Of a stretch of 64,000 bases of DNA, positions 55,476 to 64,000 are shown piece after piece. The stretch lies in NCBI RefSeq assembly GCF_030272615.1, contig NC_081413.1, forward strand, positions 722,141,649 to 722,205,648. The letters run 5' to 3'. The position numbers and the translations under genes were made by a program. A model generated the notes under the pieces. The model saw only the letters and a list, made by a program, of their open reading frames with translations, searched no databases and was not told the origin of the DNA. Position 1 is the stretch's first letter, and every line of letters starts with the position of its first letter. The DNA is from Cryptomeria japonica (Eukaryota; Streptophyta; Pinopsida; Cupressales; Cupressaceae).

Positions 55476-57799
55476 GCGCCCTATATTTGCCCCTAGCCAA
55501 ATGAATAATATTCAAGTAAATAAAAATAAAGTAAATAATATGAATTAAATAAAACAACTCTTTAAATTATATTTTTTAAATCAATATAATTTAGATAAAT
55601 TATTAATATTATTTATCTAGATTAGATTATATTAATGCTTAAACTCGATTATATACATTTAATGATATATTTTTAAAGATGTCTAGATTATGTGTTATAT
55701 TTAAATACTGTAAATTATTTAATATTAACTTAAATATTAAAAAATAAAAAATAACTCATTATTTAATAGTTGGTATTCATTTTTTTTTCATTCTAATCTA
55801 TTAAAATAAAATTTAATTGCAATCTTTAAGTAATTATTTAATTAGTAATATTGAACTAATAGGTATGCCATTTTATTGCTTATTTATATTAATCAATTGA
55901 TGTATTTATGAAAGAAGAAATTGGTGACTTGATTAGATTAAAAGGCGTTTTAATGACAATAGTACTAGCTAGAGAATCATTGAGACAACCAATAATTTTA
56001 TACATAAGGTTTACTCATGATCAACTTGCAAATAAAATGAAATAGTAAAACGCTATTAATTATAATAGTTAACAATTTTTTATTATAAATATTTAATATT
56101 AGTCAATTGATTTATTTACGAAAGACGAAATTGGTGACTTGATAGATTAAAAGGTGTTTTGATGACAATAGTACTAGTTAGAGAATCATTGAGAAAATCA
56201 ATAATTTTAGATACAAGGTTTACTAATGATCAACTTGCAAAGAAAATAAAATAATAAAACACTATTAATTATAAGAATTAAAAATTGAAAATAATTGTCC
56301 TTTGTATTATTCCTTTATTTCTTTTTTTATTTTATTTTATTTTATCGGTAAGAAGCCGGAGCCAAGAATGTTATTAATATTTCCTTTTTCTTCTTTAGTG
56401 TTTTTGTCGTTTTTAAAAAAATTTCATTTTTTTTAGTTTTTATATTTATTTCTCCTTTATTTTTTGAGTATATATATTAATAATGTTATATTTTAAAATC
56501 AGTATTAATTTATAATTTCTTTTACTATTATTTAATTTAATTTTTTTAATTTTTAGCTTTATTTATGCCGAAGGCTTTTGTATTTTCAAAATTTTGTCCT
56601 TAGCTTTTGTTTATAACTTGTTGGTTTATATATTCTTTTTATTCTTTAATTAGCTTTATTGATTTTTAATTTACCTTTTTTTTGTCATGTCTTTTTTTAT
56701 TTTTTCATTAAAGCATTTAGCTTATTCATTTTTTCTTTTTCATTTTTTCATTTCATATAATCATCTATTCCTCTTTTTTTTATTTTTTATTTGAGAATAT
56801 GTAGCATTATTTTTATAGACTTTTTTACACTTTTATTTTCATAATCTTTTGTTTTAATTTATTTGTTTAATTTTTCCTTTCCTTTGATCTTGATTCTTTT
56901 CACCACACTTGAAAGTTGAAACAATATAATTAATAAAATATCACACTTTGAACAATATAATTCTTTATGATTATTTTTTACTTTATTTAATAGTTTTATC
57001 ATAGCCAAGCCAAGCCAAGCCAATCCTATTCTAATAATATATACCAGCTTATACCTAGACAACAATAAGTTTATTATAAAATTCATATCCATTTATATAT
57101 TTATATACAAGGAGTTAATAGGTAAACAAATTTAATATTTTAGAAGAGCTTCAACTTTACAGCCAATTAGATAATTGAGAATATTTACACTAACACTAAT
57201 AAATTAAATTGATTCAAAGTACAATTAATAATAAATCGAACAATCATGAATACAATGATATTTGTGGAAAGACAAATAATAGTAAAAAGATAAATACAAA
57301 CTTAAAATATAAATAAATAAATAAATAAAAATTTCTTTGTCACATAATAAGATTGTCTGTCACAATCATATTACTATTACGAATTGTATGATCAAGACCT
57401 ATTTGATGATAAAACATTTTAATCCCTAACATAAAAGGAAATGCTTTGAGGAAAAAATATTATGATGGTATTTTATCCTGCATCTAATGACGCGCTCATT
57501 TTTCTCGAGTCTTATCTGAAAGTCATTCTTATTATCTCTGTTTTCATTTAAAACGCCTTTGTTAACCATACACGCAATGTGTGAACATGATGATTTTTTT
57601 TTTTTAAAAACAACTACTATCTTTAATGGGCATAGCTCCCTATATTAGTTGTGTGAACACGATGTTTGGAATCTGGTACTATTGGACATTATTCAACAAT
57701 AGAGACCACGAAATAGATGTGGAAAAAGAACTGTATTCTGTATAGAGTACAGAGACTTTTGTACATTGAATTAGTTAACTATGATCCCGCGTTTTTTCA
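55476..57799. other. AT-rich intergenic DNA upstream of GLR
   Basis: Long poly-T and AT stretches, an (AAGCC) run at 57004-57023 and an (AAAT) run at 57307-57330. No gene recognised; the 77-codon - strand frame (57092-56859) is a low-complexity accident. Confidence 0.55.
55875..56276. repeat. Tandem duplication, about 210-bp period
   Basis: About 55891-56070 recurs at 56101-56277. Both contain TCAATTGAT, GAAATTGGTGACTTGAT, TGACAATAGTACTAG and TGATCAACTTGCAAA. The copies are clearly diverged (roughly 10%). Confidence 0.8.
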
Positions 57800-58035
57800 G
57801 GCATCCGCAACTTTAAAGCTCTAGATTTCATTTTAGAAGTGGGTGAAAGTGTCCCGTTCTGCTTAGGGGAACAGGAACAGATTTGACAGGACAAATGGCT
57901 TTACCAGGACCAATTCATTCTCCAATTCACGTGAGAGCTTTGAGTGGCATCAGATCCATCTCATCAATTCAATTGTTCCTGAATGGTCCTGGCGGCTTCC
58001 TCTCATCAACTGTTTTCTCAACAAGGATCCATATG

Positions 58036-58044
58036 TATATATAT
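58036..58044 (+). promoter_or_regulatory. Possible TATA element of the GLR gene
   Basis: TATATATAT, 140 nt upstream of the GLR start codon, in the only TATA-like stretch close to it. No further promoter element could be recognised. Confidence 0.3.
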
Positions 58045-58183
58045 GTCTGTCCAAAACAGGAGTACCAACTACTTTAGATATTTAGCTTCTTTTCCAGTTT
58101 TAGTAGCAGCTTTTGGTATTTGTATACAGGACAACAAAATGCTTGGATGGGATTCATAGCAGTTTTTAAAGCCTCTCACAAGA

Positions 58184-58463
58184 ATGTATACTAGTTGGAC
58201 AGCCCTTTTATCATTGGGTTTTCTGTCTATTGTGCTTTTTCCTGAGAGGGGATGTCTCTGCCTGGCACAAAATGGTACTAGACCTGCAACTGTGAACGTG
58301 GGTGCTCTTGTGGCCTACGATACCACAATTGGAAGAGTGGCCAAGAAGGCCATTGAGTTGGCAGTGGAAGATGTTAATAAGGATGGGACTGTGCTCAATG
58401 GAACAAAACTTGTGCTCACCATGATGGACACCAATTGCACTGCTTTCATAGGGACTTCTGCAG
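58184..58463 (+). CDS. Glutamate receptor-like (GLR) channel, exon 1 (partial gene)
   Basis: ATG 58184 opens a signal peptide (hydrophobic LLSLGFLSIVLF, then a Cys/Ala-rich end at about residue 29), followed by the start of the extracellular ligand-binding (ANF receptor) domain: VNVGALVAYDTTIGRVAKKA, IELAVEDVNKDG, LNGTKLVLTMMDTNCTAFIG. The pattern V-x-V-G through T-N-C is typical of plant GLRs, which are plasma-membrane, amino-acid-gated cation channels. The exon ends CTTCTGCAG at 58463 before GTATGC, in phase 1, the usual place for the first GLR intron. Asn-Gly-Thr and Asn-Cys-Thr are potential glycosylation sites. No stop or frameshift. The rest of the receptor is not in the window. Confidence 0.85.
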
Positions 58464-61400
58464 GTATGCTGTGCTCAAATTTTGTTTCACACTTGAAGCA
58501 ATACCATAAGTTATTGAAAATTTTGATATTTTTGTGAGACTATACATAGAATCATGACCATTTTGGTCAAACCGGAAATGTTTTTTTTTTTGGCTGAATC
58601 TTTAATTTGTTTGGTATGACTGAGCATTTTGTTGAATTTGTTTTCTGTAAAGGACTTTTTAAAGTTTATTTCATATTTCAAGTAGCACTTAAATTGTTTG
58701 AAATTAAGATATGTTTTGTATTGGATGATGAGGGTTTTGACCAGTTGGCATGACCGATCATTTTATTGGGATTTGATTTTCTCTGAATGCTTTTTTCTTA
58801 ACAGTAGCACTGCAACTTGCTGGTTTTATTGGAAGCTTCTAGAAACTATGTTAGCAGAAACGGAATAGCTAGGTCAAATGACTGGCTCAATCAGAAAAAC
58901 AACTTTAGAGTACGAATATAATTATAGTAATGTCAATGAGTTACCCTAAGATCTCCATTTAGACGAGCTTAATGTTTCACAGGTTTTCTGCTTCATATTT
59001 TGTATTTTATGTTCTGACTGAAGGACCTCATCAGGTGAAACTAAAATATGTGATAATTAATGTGGTTGTCATCTGTGAACATTGATCTCTGATTATTGAC
59101 TCTCAACTGTGAACTTGGTGATATATATATACAGGATTCTTGGAACTTAATAATTCTTGCATATAAAATTGTTAAAGATTCCTTTCCCTTAAAACCTTTA
59201 AAACCACATTTTTGTGATCCGTAATTTTGCCAAATAGCTAGCTAGGAAACTACAAATTACCAGAATTACTTGCTGCTCTAGTTTGAACTATCTAAAAGCC
59301 CTTGAAAGCTAGTTAGAATGTGCCTCCAACTGGAAAATTGAACTCACCATTACACAAAAGAACATACTCGACTTTTAAACTTTGAGCTTTGCTACGTTTC
59401 TCTGTTGTGTGTTCTGTTTAGCTAGGTTGCTTTGGTACTATTCTGACCTTGTTCAGCTGATGTTTAGCTGAAGTTTTACTGGATGTTACAGGGTTTAGGG
59501 TCCCTTCAAAACTTTCATTTACCCCCTTCTTACCCTGGTAAACCTCAATTAATAGAGGAAAAACTAGGTGTATATGCCAATAGAATGTTTACATCATCCA
59601 TATTGATTATAAAATAAGTAGAAAGAGTGATTACAACTTCAATGCTGGTTTATGCTTCCTATCAAGTCTTCTTCATTTACTGGAACCGAGTTTTCCCTAC
59701 CCTGTTGAATGTGCATATACAATTCCAACCTTCCAGAAGCTTTCTATAGGCTTTCTAACACTCTTATATGCTTTAGGAAAAATTCTCCTGTGCACTGGAA
59801 GCTTTCTATGTGAAGTTGGGGTGCCAAAAGTTGTGACTGTTCACTTCCCTTGCTGTTTTGTCGCATATATTAAAGCTGCTGCTTTCTTCCGTTGCATTTG
59901 CCACATTGATTCTGCAACTACTCCGGCTGTTTAGCAACTGCCACTTCATCTTTTATTCAACATGGTAGTATAGTATTGGTAAATGATTGGCCCTGGTGGT
60001 TGTAGATTCGTGACCATTGTTCTTGAAACTGCTGCCCATGACTACCGATGGTTTCAACTGTCATAAAAGAGCAAGTACTTGCCTGGTAAATCCAGGGTTG
60101 GACATAGACAGAAAACCAAATAACAGAACAGAGAGAGAAACTGTCTCATATAAAACGCATACATAATTCCTGCTGTTTCCTAAATGGACTGAAATTTGAG
60201 GATTTTATCGAGTCAGGACATAGGGCTCTTGGAATTTCTGAATTTTGGACAACAGTTTCATGAAATCACTGACTCCATGCCTTTATTAACTTCCAGTTTG
60301 AGAAAATAATTGAGATAATGTTCAACAAAATCATGTAGAAAATACCTTTATGCTATTAGCGTAATGCATGTAAAAAAATTATCCAAAGAATTGCACAAAA
60401 ATGGTGTAATAGTTTCTTTTGAAAACTTAATATCATTGTTAAACTGTTAATCGTTTCCTTCTTTTTAATTCCCTCTAAGCATATATTACAATTGCAAACT
60501 TGACCTTACAGAATTCTGTTATTAATAAGGTGCATAAACAGAACTAAGATTTCCTTCTACCATAATTGCGGTTTTCATTTTATAGCTGACACACAGACAG
60601 TCATCATCATATATAATCCTTATTGCTTGGGTAATAATGCTTACACTATGTTCCTACAATGTTAACAACTCAAAGTTCTTTCTTGAGATTTGGATTTAAC
60701 AAGATTTGGACATCTGTAAGGTTCTCTTTACCAAACATCTCATGCCTAGTCTGAGGACTTGATGTCTGTTGCAATCTAAAGTGATTCACCTGCCATGTGT
60801 TGTTGCTGCAAAGCTAAGACTTCTGACTTACCTTCGCACACTAGTAAAATCATAAAGAGCCTGATGGTCCAAATGCTTGTACCTTGTCACAATTTTAGGC
60901 ACTAGGTTCTTGAAATCTTGTGATGTAGATTTACAAGACTTTGAAGGAAGAATCACTGTGAAGGCAACATTTATCATCTCCTCAGCTACTCGAGATGTCA
61001 ACAAGAGGGAAATTGGGGGTTATATTTTAGACTCTGACTTACTGAGTCTATTCCTTGTGTCCTTGGATGTTTTTCAGCTTAAAATTGGGCTTAAGTCTAC
61101 GATTACTCAATGATCCATAACTCTAACTATTGGCTTATCATGGATTAAATAACCCTAGTTAATTGCTTTATTGGCTACTAATGTCATAGAAAAGAGTAAC
61201 ATTTGCTTTGAGGTTGTGATGAATTGATAAATCACCCTGGACAAATCTTGATTCAAATATAAACCAGGTCACTCAATATATGATGCAAAAAGGCAATAAA
61301 ATTACAAAAGTCTATGGTGAGAAGGAATTGAACCTGATGGGAGTTTTAATAAAATTGAAATCTGTCATTGATTCTGCAAACCTTAACAAGGCAAAAAACT

Positions 61401-62139
61401 GTTTTAGGAGTACAGAATTATGTGATAGAAATTGTGATGTGAAGTACTTCTCAAATGCAGTTTAATCGAGTTTGAAATCTAGTTTCATAAGGGAAAATAC
61501 GATCCCCAAATGAAAGAAACTAGAATCTATTCTATTGCAACTTAAGAGCCATTGGCATTGGCAACAAAAATATCCTGAAAAATAAAGAAACAACTACAAT
61601 AGGAATTTAGATGCAAGAAAAATATTAAAATTAGCTTAAAGCAAAACATCTTGGCTTTGAAACTTGAACCCAATATATTTATTGATTCCAATTATATCAC
61701 AATCTCATCTTTCAAAAGTATTTAAATTCGGAGGTTCTAGGTTGCATTTAAATCCAAGTATCTAAGCTCAAATTACTCGTCTTTTGCATAAATTCTCTTG
61801 TAATTGTCTCTTATAGTTTAAGAGGGTGATAAACTATGGTTATGGATTTAACTTGGCTTCCTGTACCCTAGCTTTTCAGCTATCAACACTTTAAAATTAA
61901 GAAGATAAAAATAGAAATTCACTCTTGCAGTAAGGTTACGGCTTTTTAACTTAGATGACTGACTTAAACCTAGCATTAGCCATTTCCCTGCATGCAATGA
62001 ACAATGGCTAAGCACTCGAGATCTGCTTACTGGCATATTTCTATCTCACCTGGTAGCACATTCAGTTCTTCACCCTTTACTTAGCTCCATAGCTCCATGC
62101 ACTAACATTTGTGACAGATCCTAAGTATCCATGCACATG

Positions 62140-62307
62140 CAATCTGATTACAATAGTATTCACACAAAATACAGGTATATATTACTCACTTTCACAAAGC
62201 ATCATTTTTCAGTCTCTTTCAAGCAATCTGATTACAATAGTATTCACACAAAATACAGTTATATATTACTATCTCACAAAGTATCAATTTTCAGTTTCTT
62301 TCAATTC
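62140..62307. repeat. Tandem duplication, 84-bp period
   Basis: GCAATCTGATTACAATAGTA starts both copies (62140 and 62224); the second has a few substitutions and ends in TTTCTTTCAA. Lies in GLR intron 1. Confidence 0.85.
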
Positions 62308-62699
62308 ATACAGTAGCAAGGGTATATACAAGCACCTGCCCCTACGGCTGTCTAAACTGTGCATAGAATCATTCATGACTCTAATTATAGTGAGGGATTT
62401 GCTCATAGTGAATTGCAAGTCACGTGTATCCCAAAGTACATCATGTCCCTAAATACAATCTATCCACAATTATATTCTTATCCCTACTTACGTTTATGCA
62501 TGATACATAGCCATGCACTCTCAATCCATAGCTTAGTGCTATTTTTGTGGTGTTATGAGTACAATTTAAAATCATATGCCAACACCTAGATTACAAAACT
62601 CCTATTAGTAATGGGATACGTTCTCCCTCCATGATACAATTAAACTACCTGCTTTGGATGCAATAACGTAATAGATGTGAGAAAAGTTTAAACTATATT

Positions 62700-64000
62700 T
62701 TTATTTAAGGTTGACATTTAAAACTTCTGGATGCATTGTTCTTAGGCTCTAACCCTGGTTCAACCATGGTATATGATAGAGTTAAACTCAACCTAGGTTG
62801 ATTGCTTATTGGAGTGATGCAGCCATAACCGGTAAAACGCTCAAAGAGAATCAACCGGCTTATGCAGCAAGAGTAACACAATGAAAGCAGCAAGAAAACA
62901 TAACAAGATTGCATAAACAGATCATATCATTGCTTTAGAACTTCTGGCAACCATCCGGTTATCATCATATAGTCATCAAGAACATCCGGTAGTTGACCGA
63001 TTACATGCAGGCTATCAGCCAAATACAATCCAACCGGGACTCTAAGAATCAACCGGATCACAAAATGTGAATCTCAATCCTTATTCTCAATTCTACTTCC
63101 TCTACCCCTACAAATGATTACATAATGCCATATTTATACCCATCAGAACATATCCAGGTCGGCCTCATAAGATTACATTTACCAATGCAGGAAAATGAAA
63201 CGTGTAACTAGGTCGGCCCTAAGAATTAAAGAAATCTTTCCGGAAAATAACAACCAAGAGGTGTGGTTCAGCAGGAAGGTCGGCCACACGCCAAAGAACA
63301 TCGGACAAGACTCAAAATAGATCCACACACCAAGAATCGCATCCGTAATGAAGAAAAATCAATCGGTAAGCACAAGAACTATCTCGGAACCCATAAACAG
63401 TCAACCGAAAGCGATAACTAACCGGAAAAGAACCCATATGAACTGAAAATCTGGAATTAAACACATGAACCAGCCTGGAAACCGAAAATAAGATTTGCCA
63501 CGAAAAACAAGCAACTACCGATGCCAACCAGTAAGAACACATAAAACTGCACAATGAACTAAACAAGAACAAAACTAAAAGGAAATATTTTTGGTTGATG
63601 CAAGATTGCTCATCGACCGGGGATGCTCTTGGATTAGATAGCCTAGGTAGAAAAAGATGTTCCATGAGAGGCAACTCATGAACATCTAAAAGGATTCGGA
63701 ATAAAGACCCCATGCTCATTTTTGATCCAAACATCTTCTTTATCTGCCAACCTTTGCTTTAGCTCCTCCGGTGCCTCAACGAGCTTCTCTAACCTCTGAC
63801 TCTCTTTGTTTCTCTTCCTTTGCTTCAGATCTGCACATTGTCTCTGTTTACTCCTCTCTTTCTTCTACAACTCTGATTTGTTTCTGCCACAAGACTTCAT
63901 CTGGTTTGTCACCATAAGCTCTTTGTCATCCAGTTCTATCTGTCCATCAGGCTCATCTGTCAGATCCTTCTGCAAACTCATGTCAACCTCTGGTATAACC
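62700..64000 (-). mobile_element. Retrotransposon-like segment in the GLR intron (partial)
   Basis: From about 62820 the composition changes (many CCGG and ACCGGTA words, and GGTCGGCC twice near 63160 and 63210; a similar TAGGTCGGCC occurs in the solo LTR near 22464). On the - strand a frame enters from the right edge and reads EVDMSLQKDLTDEPDGQIEL, KRNKESQRLEKLVEAPEELK, then VWIKNEHGVFIPNPFRCS to TGA near 63680, with one TAG inside. The frame is charged and helical; its family is not recognised. Most likely the 3' end and LTR of a - strand element. Confidence 0.35.

Larger units (their letters stand above)
58464..64000 (+). other. GLR intron 1 (at least 5.5 kb, runs off the window)
   Basis: No second GLR exon (expected to encode the V-x-A-I-I-G-P-Q-S segment) was found in any frame. 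Introns of this size are common in conifers. It contains a tandem duplication (62140-62307) and a repeat-like stretch from about 62700. If the exon were followed by a break, this would be a gene fragment instead. Confidence 0.6.

Noticed and set aside
57004-57023. Telomere-like or satellite repeat
   Set aside because: Only four copies of AAGCC-type sequence; a simple short tandem repeat, not telomeric.
60877-61113. Possible second GLR exon
   Set aside because: The 78-codon frame lacks any ANF-receptor motif and no acceptor in the needed phase precedes a GLR-like segment.

Overview
This window looks like a stretch of a large, transposon-filled seed-plant nuclear genome, most likely a gymnosperm (inferred from low gene density, nested old retrotransposons with heavily decayed frames, and a first intron of more than 5.5 kb). 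The only probable host gene is the 5' end of a glutamate receptor-like (GLR) channel gene on the + strand: exon 1 at 58184-58463, with its intron running off the right edge. Nearly everything else that can be identified is mobile DNA or its debris.

Layout. 1 to about 8485: 3' part of a Ty3/gypsy element of the Tat/Ogre type (element 1: RNase H pair, integrase, an antisense gene, PPT and a long 3' LTR). It sits in a LINE RNase H fragment (8505-8696), followed by a decayed acidic/coiled-coil reading frame (8950-10572). 10800-12417: decayed gypsy pol on the - strand. A diverged duplicate of its RT end plus flank lies at 16654-17990. 18936-19342: old copia-like LTR with a degenerate tRNA-Met primer site. 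21060-24660: LINE on the + strand, split exactly by a 1,244-bp solo LTR (21870-23113, TSD AACCC). 25220-42866: a structurally complete 17.6-kb Tat/Ogre element (element 2) with 780-bp LTRs, TSD ATAGG, gag-PR-RT-RH-aRH-IN, an antisense gene and a nested 1,231-bp LTR (37075-38305). It interrupts an unrecognised reading frame that starts at 25178 and resumes at 42867. 47940-48800: LINE ORF1-like remnant (-). 50997-51736: young 352-bp direct repeat. 52478-55475: second LINE (-), interrupted by a 1.9-kb insert that carries a relative of the 8950-10572 frame. 55476-57800: AT-rich DNA. 57800-64000: GLR 5' region, exon 1 and intron 1 with further repeats.

The most interesting biology is in the two Tat/Ogre elements. 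Between integrase and the 3' LTR both carry, on the opposite strand, the same gene plan: a TATA box, an ATG about 90-100 nt downstream, a 21-22 codon exon 1, a GT-AG intron in the same place and phase, a plant mobile domain (PMD, 'aminotransferase-like') exon and a charged tail. In element 2 that intron holds about a dozen hairpins with a near-constant loop (TGTTCATCACA) and stems that differ in sequence but mostly still pair. Both elements also keep a foldback just before a GGGGGCAT block upstream of the PPT, with unrelated stem sequences, and an identical 22-nt block just after pol.

The elements have decayed mostly by in-frame stop codons (14 in element 2, 5 in element 1) with a single frameshift seen in gag-pol. 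Several stops fit C-to-T change at Arg, Gln or Trp codons, as expected of methylated, silent DNA. All protein calls come from reading translated frames and motif recognition; no database search was possible.
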